The notes under the pieces are model-generated. The model was not told the DNA's origin and searched no databases. It worked only from the letters and a program-made list of their open reading frames with translations. The translations under genes and the position numbers were made by a program. A stretch of DNA of 64,000 nucleotides from an uncultured Caulobacterales bacterium (GTDB taxonomy: Bacteria > Pseudomonadota > Alphaproteobacteria > Caulobacterales > Caulobacteraceae), in the NCBI GenBank assembly GCA_903837135.1, contig CAILTK010000020.1:1-64000 (forward strand). The letters are read 5' to 3'. This document shows positions 38,329-47,635 of the stretch, one piece after another. Numbering within the stretch: position 1 is the first letter of the stretch; every line of letters starts with the position of its first letter.

Positions 38329-38343
38329 TTGAACAGGCGTCAA
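38329..38343. promoter_or_regulatory. Weak candidate TetR operator
   Basis: TTGA-N7-TCAA, a short dyad 26 bp ahead of the TetR start and within the expected promoter region. Short arms make this a weak call. Confidence 0.25.
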
Positions 38344-38512
38344 CATAACGCCCGATCAAGCCCTATTCGGCGGTCGCGCGCAAGGCGCGCCGCACCGGCC
38401 CGGCTAAGTCCAATCCGGGCCAGGGATTCATCCGATCCGGATCAGACGGACCAAGCGGGCGGCCGCCGAAGCGCAGTCGCGGGGGACGGGGCCCCCCTGG
38501 GCCCGATCCGCC

Positions 38513-38761
38513 TCAGGGCTTCGGCTTGGCCACGGGCTTGGTGACCACCACCGGGGTCGTCTTCGCCCGCGGCGTCACCGGCGCGGTGCAGGATTTCTTG
38601 CACTGGCCCCACGCCGGCAGACAATTCTGACCGCCGCCCGAGTCGCACTTGGTGTAGTTCTGGTCGCAGGCGCTTGCGCATTGCGACGCTTGGGCGGGAT
38701 GACCGCCCGCGAGCGCCATGACCGCAAAGACCGCGGTCACGGCGATGATACGCCTATCCAT
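38513..38761 (-). CDS. Small secreted six-cysteine protein A
   Basis: Product of 82 aa with a signal peptide (AVTAVFAVMALAGG, cleavage near AQA-S). Mature Cys are at 28, 32, 39, 47, 54 and 58: C-x3-C-x6-C-x7-C-x6-C-x3-C, a mirror-symmetric spacing suggesting a disulfide-bonded helical hairpin. A Lys/Pro/Val tail follows. Paralogous in pattern to the product encoded 74 bp upstream. Not recognised as a known family. Confidence 0.7.
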   Translation of the reverse strand: MDRRIIAVTAVFAVMALAGGHPAQASQCASACDQNYTKCDSGGGQNCLPAWGQCKKSCTAPVTPRAKTTPVVVTKPVAKPKP

Positions 38762-38835
38762 GGGGTTCGCCTCCCTGGCGACATATTGTTTTTACGTGGA
38801 AACGATACGCCTGTTTGGCCGACTAGCAACCGTTA

Positions 38836-39237
38836 TCAACGGTTGCAGCGAGCGACGCACATCGCCCACTGTGACGCGCATTCGGGGGCGGCGTCCTGGG
38901 ACTCGCAGGCGATTCTGCGACGGACGCAGTCCGTACGGCATTGCGCGCCGCGGTCGCCGATGACCGGCAGGGTCGAGCGAAGGCCGCCCGACGCCAGCCC
39001 ACCTGCGCTGATGTCGCGGGAGACAAAGCCGCCGCCGGGCTGGATCGGCGGCGACAGCGGGGCGATCGTCGGCGGCGGCGCGGCGCTTCGCGAGGGTCGA
39101 AGGGCGTCCCCCTCCAGCGGTTTCGCCGCGGGCGGCTTGCGGCGCGGCCGGGGCTTGTCGCCGTCGGCCGGCGCGCCCGCGGCGGGGCCGGCCAGCGCCA
39201 GCAGCAGGATCAGCAGCAGCGGGCGAGGCGGGCGCAT
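38836..39237 (-). CDS. Small secreted six-cysteine protein B
   Basis: Product of 133 aa from ATG 39237; a TTG at 39264 would add nine residues. Signal peptide LLLILLLALAGPAAGA, a long Pro/Arg/Ala linker (about 25-95) and a C-terminal six-Cys domain with Cys 100, 104, 111, 120, 127 and 131: C-x3-C-x6-C-x8-C-x6-C-x3-C. The same pattern as the next gene downstream. It lies 54 bp after the DNA ligase gene on the same strand. Function unknown. Confidence 0.7.
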   Translation of the reverse strand: MRPPRPLLLILLLALAGPAAGAPADGDKPRPRRKPPAAKPLEGDALRPSRSAAPPPTIAPLSPPIQPGGGFVSRDISAGGLASGGLRSTLPVIGDRGAQCRTDCVRRRIACESQDAAPECASQWAMCVARCNR

Positions 39238-39291
39238 GCGGCGAGTCAACGCCGCGCCGGTCAAGGAAGCCTTAAACGACGGCGCGGGCGG

Positions 39292-40944
39292 CTACGCCCG
39301 TCCCGCTTCGATGGCCCGCAGCATGGCCTCGAGGGTCTCCAGCGTGTCGGCCTCGGCCGCCGGCTTGTCCCAGCGGATGCGGTTGATGCGCGGAAACCGC
39401 ATGGCCACGCCGGACTTGTGGCGGCTCGAGCGCTGCAGGCCTTCGAACGCCACTTCGAGCACGAGTCCGAAGCCGCGGTCTGCGCGCACGCTGCGCACGG
39501 GCCCGAACCGCTCGACGGTGTGGTCGCGGACGAACTTGTCGAGCTGTTTCAGCTCCTCGTCGGTAAAGCCGAAATAGGCCTTGCCCACCGGCGTCAGCAC
39601 CCAGCCGGTGGGTTCAGCGACCCAGACCCCGAAGGTGTAGTCGGAATAGAAGCTCGACCGCTTGCCGTGGCCGCGCTGGGCGTACATCAGCACCGCGTCG
39701 ATCAGGCGGGGGTCCCGCTTCCACTTGAACCAGGGTCCCTTCGGCCGGCCCGCCTCGTACACGCTGTCCCAACGCTTCAGCATCAATCCCTCGGCGGCCA
39801 GGGGATCGCCCTCCGGCGGCGCGGCCCGGATTCGCGCGAGTTCGTCCCAGCTGTCGAAACCGACCATCGGCGAAAGGTCCAGCCGCGGCCCGCCATGGCG
39901 CGCCACGAAGGCCTCCAGCCGGGCGCGGCGCTCGGCGAAAGGCAGGGCGCGCCGATCCTCGCCCCGCTCGGCCAGAAGGTCGTAGGCGCGGACGCCCGCC
40001 GGGTGCTGGGCCATCATCGCCGCGCCGACGGTCTTGCGGTTCAGCCGCTGCTGCAGGTCGCCGAACGGGGCCACGCGACCCTCGCGCAGCACCAGCAGTT
40101 CGCCGTCGATCGCCCCCTCGAAGTCCATCGCCGCCATCAGGTCGGGAAAGGCCCCCGAGATTTCGTCGCCGGTGCGCGAATAGAGCCGGCCGACGACCAG
40201 CCCATCGGCGCCGCGCTCGCGCACCAGCTGGACCCGGATGCCGTCCCACTTCCACTCCGCGGCGTAGTCGGCGGGATCGAGCTTGGCGAAGTCGGCCGCC
40301 TCGTCCACCGCCTGCGCCAGCATGACCGGGCGGAAGCGGCCGGGCGAATCCGGATTGGGGCGCGGCCCGCGGCCTTCCAGCCAGGCGAACAGCTCCGCGT
40401 ACGGGGGGCTCTGGGCGTGCCAGACCTCCTCGATGTCGGGCAGGGCGATCGGCTGGTGGTTGTGGGCGGCGAGGTCGGCCGCCGCCTGTTTGGCGAGCCG
40501 GGCGGAGAGCCCGACCCGCAAGCCGCCGGTGAGCAGCTTCAGCAGCGCCCAGCGGCCGGTGGCGTCGAGGGCGTCGAGCCATCCTTCGATCAGGGCCTGG
40601 CTGGAATGCCGGTGCGCGGCGCGGAGTTCATCCACCACCTCCTCCAGCGCCGGTTCGCGGTTGGCGCCGGGCCGGGCGGGCCAGATCAGGGCGACCGTCT
40701 CGGCCAGGTCGCCGACATAGTCGTAGGACCAGCCGAACAGCACCGGATCGACCCGCGCCTCCACCGCGCGGCGGATCATCGCCGGCTTGGCCGCGTCGAA
40801 CACCAGTTCTCCGGTCAAGGCCGCCAGGGCGTAGCCGCGCTCCGGGTCCGGCGCACCCGCCAGATAGTCGCGCACCAAGACGAGCTTGGCGTTCCGGGAC
40901 GGGGTGAACGAAAGCCTGTCTAACAGCTCGGCGAAGGCGCGCAT
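39292..40944 (-). CDS. ATP-dependent DNA ligase (bacterial LigB/PP_1105-type, DNA-damage response)
   Basis: Ligase of 550 aa. It has the N-terminal helical domain (LLDRLSFTPSRNAKLVLVRDYL), adenylation motif I EWKWDGIRVQ (nucleophile Lys in KWDG), motif III EGAIDGELLVL, motif IV AEGLMLKR and motif V WFKWKR, then an OB-fold domain. This matches the bacterial ATP-dependent ligase family that works with an exonuclease, a DEXH helicase and a phosphoesterase in DNA-damage repair. The exonuclease lies at 51988-53037; the other two are absent here. The cysteine-rich protein genes follow it. Confidence 0.92.
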   Translation of the reverse strand: MRAFAELLDRLSFTPSRNAKLVLVRDYLAGAPDPERGYALAALTGELVFDAAKPAMIRRAVEARVDPVLFGWSYDYVGDLAETVALIWPARPGANREPALEEVVDELRAAHRHSSQALIEGWLDALDATGRWALLKLLTGGLRVGLSARLAKQAAADLAAHNHQPIALPDIEEVWHAQSPPYAELFAWLEGRGPRPNPDSPGRFRPVMLAQAVDEAADFAKLDPADYAAEWKWDGIRVQLVRERGADGLVVGRLYSRTGDEISGAFPDLMAAMDFEGAIDGELLVLREGRVAPFGDLQQRLNRKTVGAAMMAQHPAGVRAYDLLAERGEDRRALPFAERRARLEAFVARHGGPRLDLSPMVGFDSWDELARIRAAPPEGDPLAAEGLMLKRWDSVYEAGRPKGPWFKWKRDPRLIDAVLMYAQRGHGKRSSFYSDYTFGVWVAEPTGWVLTPVGKAYFGFTDEELKQLDKFVRDHTVERFGPVRSVRADRGFGLVLEVAFEGLQRSSRHKSGVAMRFPRINRIRWDKPAAEADTLETLEAMLRAIEAGRA

Positions 40945-41006
40945 GGGGATGACATAGGGGCTCCAGATGCATAGCTGAACGCCTGCCTCGCCCTGGAGTC
41001 TCGCGC

Positions 41007-41762
41007 ATGTCCGACCACAAGCCCCTCGCCGGCCGCAAGGCCCTCGTCACCGGCGCCTCGTCGGGTTTCGGCGAAGCCACGGCGCTGACCCTGGCCCGGG
41101 CGGGCGCCGAGGTCGCCATCACCGCGCGGCGGGCCGACCGGCTCGAGGCCCTGGCCGAGACCATCGCCGGCGAAGGCGGCAAGGCCCACGTGATCGTCGC
41201 CGACTTCCTGCAAGAGGCCGATGTGATCCGCGCGGTCGCCGACGCGCACGCGGCGATGGGCGGGCTCGATATCCTGATCAACAACGCCGGCGTCATGTAC
41301 CTCGAACCCGTCGCCGACGCCGATCTCGGCCGCTGGCGCGACATGATCGAGCTCAATCTCACCGCCCTGATCACCGCCAGCCAGGCGGCGGCCCGGCTCA
41401 TGGCGCCGCACGGCGCCGGCGACATCGTCAATATCTCGTCCACCGCCGGCCGCACCGCCAACCCCAACGGCGCCGCCTACTCGGCCACCAAATGGGCGGT
41501 GGTCGGCTTCTCGGAATCCCTGCGCAAGGAGCTGGTGCCGGCCAAGGTGCGTGTGACGGTGATCGAGCCGGGGGTGGCCGAGACGGAGCTTCGCGACCAT
41601 GTGGCCCATACGGCGGCGCAGACCGCGGTGAACAACTGGGCCGGGTCGCTGCGGCAGCTGCAGTCGCAGGATATCGCCAACGCGATCCTCTATGCGGTGA
41701 GCCAGCCGCCGCACGTCTGCATCAACGAGATTCTGATGCGGCCGACCGACCAGGAGCGGTAA
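41007..41762 (+). CDS. SDR-family NAD(P)-dependent oxidoreductase
   Basis: Product of 251 aa: TGASSGFG cofactor motif (Gly-Phe variant), NNAGVMYLEP, catalytic region ISSTAG and YSATKWAV, and the C-terminal ILYAVSQPPHVCINEILMRPTDQ. This resembles YdfG/serine-dehydrogenase-like members. It is divergent from the DNA ligase gene and faces cpoB. Substrate unknown. Confidence 0.88.
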   Translation: MSDHKPLAGRKALVTGASSGFGEATALTLARAGAEVAITARRADRLEALAETIAGEGGKAHVIVADFLQEADVIRAVADAHAAMGGLDILINNAGVMYLEPVADADLGRWRDMIELNLTALITASQAAARLMAPHGAGDIVNISSTAGRTANPNGAAYSATKWAVVGFSESLRKELVPAKVRVTVIEPGVAETELRDHVAHTAAQTAVNNWAGSLRQLQSQDIANAILYAVSQPPHVCINEILMRPTDQER

Positions 41763-41775
41763 GCGGAAGCGCCGC

Positions 41776-42723
41776 TCAGGCGGCGGCGCAGGCCGACTTG
41801 GCGTGGACGGCGCGCGCCCGGCTCTTGACGGCGGCCGGCGCGGTCGGGGCGTAGCGGGTGTCGAATTCGCCGACCACCGAGCAGGCCTCCTCGCGCCGGC
41901 CGAGCTGGGCCAGCGACTGCGACAGCTTCACCGTGGCGTCCGGCGCCCAGGCGGCCTTGGGCCAGCCCTTCAGGGCCTCGGCGTAGGCGCGGGCGGCTTC
42001 GCCGTAATCGGACTGGATGTACAGGGTCTCGCCCAGGCGGTAGCGCGCCTCCCTGCCCTTTGCTCCGGCGCCGTAGTGGGCGATGTAGTCCTGCCAGGCC
42101 TGGCCGGCGCCGGCGTAGTCGCCCTGCTCCTGCAGGGCCAGGGCGTTGCGATAGGAGGCGACTTCGGTGCTCGCGACGGGCGGTCCGCCGAGCACGGTCT
42201 GGTCCTCCGCCTGCGCCCGGGCGGTGGCCTCCGAGGCCCCGCGGGGCGCCGGTCGGCCGCGCCGGTCCTCGGCCGCCGGCGGGTAGACCGGCTGGACCGC
42301 CGCCTGCGCCTGCGGCGCGGGCTGCGCTTCCAGCTTGGCCACCCGGTCGGTCAGGGCCTGCAGCTGGGCGCGCAGCTCGATCACCGAGTCGTGCGCCTGC
42401 TGGGCGTTGCGCCGCGCCTCGTCGAGGTCGTGGGCGCCCACCTCCACCTGGCCGGAGAGCCGGCGGACGGTCTGGTCCATGTCGTCGAGGCGCGACTGCA
42501 GGGCGGTGACCGCCGGGTCGGGACCGTCCGGCTTCACCACCACCGGCTGGCCGGTGTCGCGGCCCTGGAACACGATCGAGCGGGTCTCGCGCAGCTGCTT
42601 CTCGATCCGGTCCAGACGGCGATCGGTGTCCGTCTGCTGGGCGCTTGCCGGAAGGGCGAGGGCCAGGCCCGAGAGCGCCAGGGCGGCGGCGGCGATCAGC
42701 CCCGCCCCGTTCGGTTTACGCAT
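41776..42723 (-). CDS. cpoB: Tol-Pal system periplasmic protein CpoB/YbgF
   Basis: Product of 315 aa: signal peptide (cleavage near ASA-Q), a trimerising coiled-coil region and a C-terminal TPR domain (EVASYRNALALQEQGDYAGAGQAW, and ARYRLGETLYIQSDYGEAARAY). It coordinates outer-membrane constriction with PBP1b-type synthesis in E. coli. It is the last gene of the operon and follows pal by 3 bp. Confidence 0.92.
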   Translation of the reverse strand: MRKPNGAGLIAAAALALSGLALALPASAQQTDTDRRLDRIEKQLRETRSIVFQGRDTGQPVVVKPDGPDPAVTALQSRLDDMDQTVRRLSGQVEVGAHDLDEARRNAQQAHDSVIELRAQLQALTDRVAKLEAQPAPQAQAAVQPVYPPAAEDRRGRPAPRGASEATARAQAEDQTVLGGPPVASTEVASYRNALALQEQGDYAGAGQAWQDYIAHYGAGAKGREARYRLGETLYIQSDYGEAARAYAEALKGWPKAAWAPDATVKLSQSLAQLGRREEACSVVGEFDTRYAPTAPAAVKSRARAVHAKSACAAA

Positions 42724-42726
42724 GGA

Positions 42727-43296
42727 TCAGTTTCCCGCGCCGGAGGTGAGGGCCGTGTGCCCGTTTCGGTTTTTGGCCATGGCGTCCTCGGACGAGCCGT
42801 CGTCCAGCGGGCGCTCCTTGCCGTAGGAGATGGTGGTGATGCGGGCCGCCGAGACGCCGTGCGCGATCAGATAGGTCTTGATGGAGTCGGCCCGGCGGGC
42901 GCCCAGGGCGAAGTTGTATTCGCGCGTGCCGCGCTCGTCGCAATTGCCTTCGATGCGCACGGCCACCTGCGGATAGCGCTGCAGCCAGGCCGCCTGCTTG
43001 TCGAGCACGCTCCGGCCGTCGTTTCGCACCGCGTACTGGTCGTAGTCGAAATAGACCCGGTCGCCGGCCGAGATGACGAAATCCTGTGTCGAGCCCGGGA
43101 TAGGCCCGGTCGGGCCGGACGCCACTTCGCGGGGCGGCGGGCGGGTGTCCGAAGGCGGGCCCGGCGTATAGCCAGGGGTGGAGGCCACGGGAGCAGGTTC
43201 GGGAGGCTTGGGATGGCTGGCGCAGGCGGAAAGCGCCGCGGCGGCGCCCAGGACGGCGGCGAACTTCAACGCGTTCGACGAAGTGATCAACGACAT
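42727..43296 (-). CDS. pal: Peptidoglycan-associated lipoprotein Pal
   Basis: Outer-membrane lipoprotein of 189 aa: signal ending in the lipobox LSAC (Cys about residue 25), then an OmpA-like peptidoglycan-binding domain with the family blocks RIEGNCDERGTREYNFALGARRAD and TISYGKERPL. It anchors Tol-Pal to the wall. Its start has AGGAAC upstream. Confidence 0.95.
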   Translation of the reverse strand: MSLITSSNALKFAAVLGAAAALSACASHPKPPEPAPVASTPGYTPGPPSDTRPPPREVASGPTGPIPGSTQDFVISAGDRVYFDYDQYAVRNDGRSVLDKQAAWLQRYPQVAVRIEGNCDERGTREYNFALGARRADSIKTYLIAHGVSAARITTISYGKERPLDDGSSEDAMAKNRNGHTALTSGAGN

Positions 43297-43312
43297 GGGA
43301 AGGTTCCTTTCG

Positions 43313-44626
43313 TCACTTCAGCAGCGGGGACCAGGTCGGGTCGGTCGCCGGAAGATTATAGGGCGCGGGACGCAGGTTCTGACCGGACAGGTCGACGGTG
43401 TACAGCCGCGGCGCCGTGCCGTGCCCCGCCTCGCGCGAGAAGATCAGCACGCGCCCGTTCGGGGCCCAGGCCGGGCTCTCGTCGAGATAGGCGGTGGTCA
43501 GCGTCCGCTCGTCCGAGCCGTCGGGCTTCATCACGCCGATATGAAACTCGCCCCCCTGCTGGCGGGTGAAGGCGATGAAGTCGCCCTTCGGACTCCACAC
43601 CGGCGTGGTGTAGCGGCCCTGGCCGAACGAGATCCGGTGCACCCCGGAGCCGTCAAGGTTCATGACGTAGAGCTGAGGCGAGCCGCCGCGATCCGAATTG
43701 AACACCAGCTGGCGTCCATCCGGCGAGAACGAGGGCGAGGTGTCGATGGCCGCGTCGGTGGTCACCCGGGTCACCGCACGCGACTTCAGGTCCATCAGGT
43801 AGACGTCGGTATTGCCGTTGCGGTCGACCGAGAAGGCCACCTTCGACCCGTCCGGCGAGAACCGCGGCGAGAACACCATGCCCTGGAAGCTGCCGAGGCT
43901 CTCCTGCCGGTTGGTCTCCAGGTCCAGGACATAGACCCGGGCGCTGTCGGCGCGGAGCGCCATGTAGGTGATCTGGTGGCCGTTGGGCGAAAAGCGCGGG
44001 GTCAGCACCAGATAGCTGCCCTCGGTCAGATAGCTCGGGTTGGCGCCGTCCTGATCCATGATCGCCAGGCGCTTGACCTTGCTCTTGCGCGGGCCGCTCT
44101 CGGCGACGAACACGACCCGGGTGTCGAAATAGCCGTCCTGGCCGGTCATGGCCTTGTAGACCGCGTCAGCCACCTTGTGGGCGATGCGCCGCCAGTCCTC
44201 GCCGGTGGAGATGAACTGTTCGCCGATCAGCTGCTTGCCGCCGAAGGTGTCCCACAGGCGGAAGTCGACGCGCAGGCGGCCGTCGGGCTCGATGATGGCC
44301 CGGCCGTTGACCAGGGCCTGGGCGTTGATGGTCTTCCAGTCGTTGAAGCGCGGCGTCTCCTCGACGTTGAGGTCGCGCTGGATGAAGCTGTTGGGCGACA
44401 GGGGCTTGAAGAAGCCGGAGCGCTCGAGGTCGGCCGCGATCACGCGCGACACGTCGCCGCCGATCTGCTGGCTGCGCGGGTCGGCGCCGGTCATGGGCGG
44501 GATCGCGATCGGTATGGGCTGGATGACGCCCCGGTCGACGCTGATCTGCACCTGGGCGTGCACGGGCGGCGCACCCCCCAGCACGGACATGAACAGCGCG
44601 AGGGCGACGAACAGAACAGGCCGCAT
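43313..44626 (-). CDS. tolB: Tol-Pal system beta-propeller protein TolB
   Basis: Periplasmic protein of about 437 aa: signal peptide ([20 protein letters not shown]), an N-terminal TolB domain and a C-terminal six-blade propeller with repeats such as [25 protein letters not shown] and [12 protein letters not shown]. It binds Pal and TolA. I start at ATG 44626, which follows an AAAGGAG; the upstream ATG at 44647 lies ahead of that ribosome site. Confidence 0.94.
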   Translation of the reverse strand: MRPVLFVALALFMSVLGGAPPVHAQVQISVDRGVIQPIPIAIPPMTGADPRSQQIGGDVSRVIAADLERSGFFKPLSPNSFIQRDLNVEETPRFNDWKTINAQALVNGRAIIEPDGRLRVDFRLWDTFGGKQLIGEQFISTGEDWRRIAHKVADAVYKAMTGQDGYFDTRVVFVAESGPRKSKVKRLAIMDQDGANPSYLTEGSYLVLTPRFSPNGHQITYMALRADSARVYVLDLETNRQESLGSFQGMVFSPRFSPDGSKVAFSVDRNGNTDVYLMDLKSRAVTRVTTDAAIDTSPSFSPDGRQLVFNSDRGGSPQLYVMNLDGSGVHRISFGQGRYTTPVWSPKGDFIAFTRQQGGEFHIGVMKPDGSDERTLTTAYLDESPAWAPNGRVLIFSREAGHGTAPRLYTVDLSGQNLRPAPYNLPATDPTWSPLLK

Positions 44627-44735
44627 AGGCTGGCGATCTCCTTTCATGCCCGTCTAGCTGCTTCGAGATGCACTAGCGACAAAAACCAGGGCGAGCCTTG
44701 CCGACACAAAGGGGCGAAGGTTTGACGCCGGGAAC

Positions 44736-45599
44736 TCAACGGCTGTTTGCACAAGCCTTCTTCGTATCGAAGGTTGCAGTGACGTCTTTCCAGGCGGCGT
44801 AGCGATCGCGCGGCAGTTCTGAATAAGGGTCCCCGCGCACCACCGCCGCCAGGGCGCGGCGACTCAGGGCGACGGCCCCGGCCCCCTTGGCCTCGACGAT
44901 GGGGCGGTCGAGCAACTCCGGCGGCCCGGTCAGCCGGCCGTCCGGCGCCAGGTGGAACGCCACCCGGAATTTCAGCTCCTGGGAATCGTCGATGCCGCAG
45001 TTCAGGCCCCACAGGCGACTGAGCTTGTCCACCAGGGCGCCGGTTTCGTCGTTGGACAGGCGGCTGACGGGGCTTTGGACCGGCGCGGCGGCGGATCGGG
45101 GCGGGCCGCGTACGCCGGTCGTCCTGGGCAGGGAGGCGGCCAGCGAGGCCAGATCCAGCGGCTTGCTCGAGGGGCGCGCGGTCTTGTCCGGCTGCGGCTT
45201 GGCTTGGGGCAGGGAGTTGGCCAGGGCGCCCAGGTCGAGCGGCTTGCTCTGGGTCATGGCCGGCCTCTGGAGCTTGGCCGGCGCCGGAGTGGGCGGCGGC
45301 GGCGCGGGCTTGGGGACCGGCGCAGGGGCAGGAACCGGCTTTGGCGCCGGAACCGGCTTTGGCGGCGGGGCCGGCTGGGGCGCGGGAACCGGCTCCGGCG
45401 TGGTTTCGGGGACGGGCTCGGGCGCCACGGTGGGCGCCGCCGGCGGCTCAGGCGGCGCGTGCGAAACGATGGTGATCGGCACCGAGTTCACCAGCGGGAT
45501 CGGCTTGGACCAGAACGGCAGGGTGATCAGGCCCGCGCCCAGCACCACGACGTGCAGCAGGACGGCGCCGACAAAGGCCGGGACGCGGTTCTCCGGCAC
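44736..45599 (-). CDS. tolA: TolA-type energy-coupling protein, proline-rich domain II
   Basis: Product of 287 aa: N-terminal membrane helix (AFVGAVLLHVVVLGAGLITLPF) with the His used for TolQR contact, a long Pro/Ala/Lys-rich linker (PVPAPKPVPAPAPVPKPAP) in place of the usual Ala/Lys helix, two copies of the motif KPLDL-x2-LA-x-SLP, and a C-terminal TonB/TolA-like domain (GIDDSQELKFRVAFHLAPDG). Position between tolR and tolB decides the call. C-terminus ends with a Cys (KKACANSR) that could pair with Cys of LNCGIDD. Confidence 0.88.
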   Translation of the reverse strand: MPENRVPAFVGAVLLHVVVLGAGLITLPFWSKPIPLVNSVPITIVSHAPPEPPAAPTVAPEPVPETTPEPVPAPQPAPPPKPVPAPKPVPAPAPVPKPAPPPPTPAPAKLQRPAMTQSKPLDLGALANSLPQAKPQPDKTARPSSKPLDLASLAASLPRTTGVRGPPRSAAAPVQSPVSRLSNDETGALVDKLSRLWGLNCGIDDSQELKFRVAFHLAPDGRLTGPPELLDRPIVEAKGAGAVALSRRALAAVVRGDPYSELPRDRYAAWKDVTATFDTKKACANSR

Positions 45600-45604
45600 G
45601 GGGA

Positions 45605-46093
45605 TCAGTCTCCCGCCGGCGCGACCGGTACGGGCTTCTCGTCCGGCGCGCCGGTGTCGGTGATCAGGTCGATCTTGGTGAAGCCCGAGGTCGACAGCCG
45701 CGCCATCACCTGCGCCACATAGGTATAGGGCGCCGCGCCGTCGGCGCGCACATAGATCGGCCGGTCCAGTCCGTCCCCGGCCAGGGCCTTCAGCCGGACC
45801 GACAGCTCGTCGAGGGCGATCGGCGTCTCCTGGATGAACACCCCCCCGTCGCGGCGGATGGTCAGCGTCAGCGGCTGGCGCTCGTCGTTGACGGCGGCGG
45901 CCTCGGTCTTGGGCAGATCCACCGGCACGCCCACGGTGAGCAGGGGGGCGGAGATCATGAAGATGATCAGGAGCACCAGCATGACGTCCACCAGCGGCGT
46001 GACGTTGATCTCCGACAGGGCGCCGCGCCGGCCGCGCCGCCGCCGCCGGCCGCGCCCGCGGGTCGAGAAGGCGTCGCCGGACGACAGGGCCAT
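45605..46093 (-). CDS. tolR: Tol-Pal system protein TolR (ExbD family)
   Basis: Product of 162 aa: an Arg-rich N-terminus, one membrane helix carrying the essential Asp ([18 protein letters not shown]) and a periplasmic domain ([11 protein letters not shown]). With TolQ it forms the proton-driven motor. Its gene starts one base after the tolQ stop and is followed by tolA. Confidence 0.94.
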   Translation of the reverse strand: MALSSGDAFSTRGRGRRRRRGRRGALSEINVTPLVDVMLVLLIIFMISAPLLTVGVPVDLPKTEAAAVNDERQPLTLTIRRDGGVFIQETPIALDELSVRLKALAGDGLDRPIYVRADGAAPYTYVAQVMARLSTSGFTKIDLITDTGAPDEKPVPVAPAGD

Positions 46094-46094
46094 G

Positions 46095-46778
46095 TCAGGC
46101 CGCTCCGCCGAGGCGCCGGGCCACCGCCGCGGCGAGGTCGTCGGCGAAGCTCTCCATCCGGCCGGTGAACTTGCCGGCGTCGGTCGAGAACTTGTTGTAG
46201 GCGATATAGGCCGGGATGGCGGCGGCCAGGCCGATGGCGGTGGCGAACAGGGCCTGGGCGATCGACGGCGCCACCACCGACAGATTGGTGTTCTTCTGGA
46301 TGGCGATGGCCTGGAAGGCGGTCATGATCCCCCACACCGTGCCGAACAGGCCGACGAAGGGCGAGGCGGTGGCGACGATGGCCAGCGAGCCCAGCCCGTC
46401 CTCCACCCGCTGCGCCTCCCGCGCCACGGTGGAATCGAGCGAGCGGTCGATCCGCTGGGTGAGGAGGGCGATCTGGGTATCGCTGAGCCCGGCCCGCCGG
46501 GCCTCGCGCCATTCGCGCATGGCCGCCTGCAGCATGCGCGGCAGGGGCTGGCGCGGATTTTCGCCGGCGCCCTGAGCGATGTCTTCGAGCGACCGGCCCG
46601 AGGCCACCTGGTCCTCGAACTTGTCGGCCTCGCGGTTCAGGGCGGCGAAGCGGAAGGTCTTGTCGATGATGATGGTCCACGACCACAGCGACGCCAGCGC
46701 CAGCCCGATCATCACCAGCCGCACGACCCAGTCGGCGCGCAGGAAGGTTGCGACGATGGAGAAGTTGTCGGCGTTCAT
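46095..46778 (-). CDS. tolQ: Tol-Pal system protein TolQ (ExbB family)
   Basis: Product of 227 aa with three membrane helices: one near the N-terminus ([20 protein letters not shown]), a large cytoplasmic loop, and two near the C-terminus with the conserved [14 protein letters not shown] and [17 protein letters not shown]. It is the MotA-like stator. It follows pyrF by 64 bp; no ybgC lies upstream. Confidence 0.95.
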   Translation of the reverse strand: MNADNFSIVATFLRADWVVRLVMIGLALASLWSWTIIIDKTFRFAALNREADKFEDQVASGRSLEDIAQGAGENPRQPLPRMLQAAMREWREARRAGLSDTQIALLTQRIDRSLDSTVAREAQRVEDGLGSLAIVATASPFVGLFGTVWGIMTAFQAIAIQKNTNLSVVAPSIAQALFATAIGLAAAIPAYIAYNKFSTDAGKFTGRMESFADDLAAAVARRLGGAA

Positions 46779-46842
46779 CAGGCCTCCGGGCGCGGGTCGC
46801 CTTCGTCCTATCGCAGACCGGGCGCCGAAACTATGGCGCCGC

Positions 46843-47550
46843 TCACACCAGCGCCGGAACCGCCCGGTCCATCTCGTCGGTGATGCGCTCCACCGCGCCG
46901 CGGGGATCGTTGGCGGCGGTGATGGGGCGGCCGACCACGAGGTGGGTGGCGCCGGCGGCGAGGGCTTCGGCGGGGGTCAGGGCGCGGGCCTGGTCGTCGG
47001 CCTTGGCCCAGCCGGGACGCACGCCGGGGGTCACCACCAGGAAGCCCTTGCCGGCGACGCGGCGGGCGAGGGCCGCCTCGTGCGGGCTCGCCACCACGCC
47101 GTCGAGCCCGGCGTCGACCGCCTGGCGGACGCGGCGCTCGACCAGGGCCTCGACGCCGAGGCCATAGCCCAGGTCCTTCAGGTCCTCGTCGGTCAGGCTG
47201 GTCAGCACGGTGACGCCGAGGATGCGCATGTAGCCGGCGCCGGCGCGGCCGCGCACGGCCGCCCGCATCACCTGCGGCTCGGCGTGCACGGTCAGGAGGT
47301 CGGCCGCGCCGCTGGCGGCGACGGCGGCGGCGGCCTTCTCCACCGTCGCGCCGATGTCGTGCAGCTTCCAGTCCAGGAACACTTGCCGGCCGCGCCGCTT
47401 CAGGTCCTTGGCCATGGCCATCCCGTCGCCGGCCAGGAGCTGCAGGCCGATCTTGTAGAAGCCGACGCTGTCGCCCAGCCGCTCGACCACGGCTTCGGCG
47501 TCGCCGCGCGTGGGCACGTCGAGGGCGACGATCAGGCGGGGATCAGCCAT
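46843..47550 (-). CDS. pyrF: Orotidine 5'-phosphate decarboxylase
   Basis: Makes UMP, the last step of de novo pyrimidine synthesis. The product is 235 aa: start LIVALDVPT, catalytic tetrad region VFLDWKLHDIGATV, LTVHAEPQ, and the phosphate-binding VVTPGVRPGW and VVGRPITAANDP. I start at ATG 47550; the open frame upstream is arginine/proline-rich and unrelated. Probably cotranscribed into the tol genes. Confidence 0.95.
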   Translation of the reverse strand: MADPRLIVALDVPTRGDAEAVVERLGDSVGFYKIGLQLLAGDGMAMAKDLKRRGRQVFLDWKLHDIGATVEKAAAAVAASGAADLLTVHAEPQVMRAAVRGRAGAGYMRILGVTVLTSLTDEDLKDLGYGLGVEALVERRVRQAVDAGLDGVVASPHEAALARRVAGKGFLVVTPGVRPGWAKADDQARALTPAEALAAGATHLVVGRPITAANDPRGAVERITDEMDRAVPALV

Positions 47551-47635
47551 GCGGGGTCTCCGGTGTGGCGGCGCGGGCGTCGAGCGGGCATAAGGCTCGG
47601 CGCGCGGGCAGGACGAATTGGGCTGAGCGGGAATC

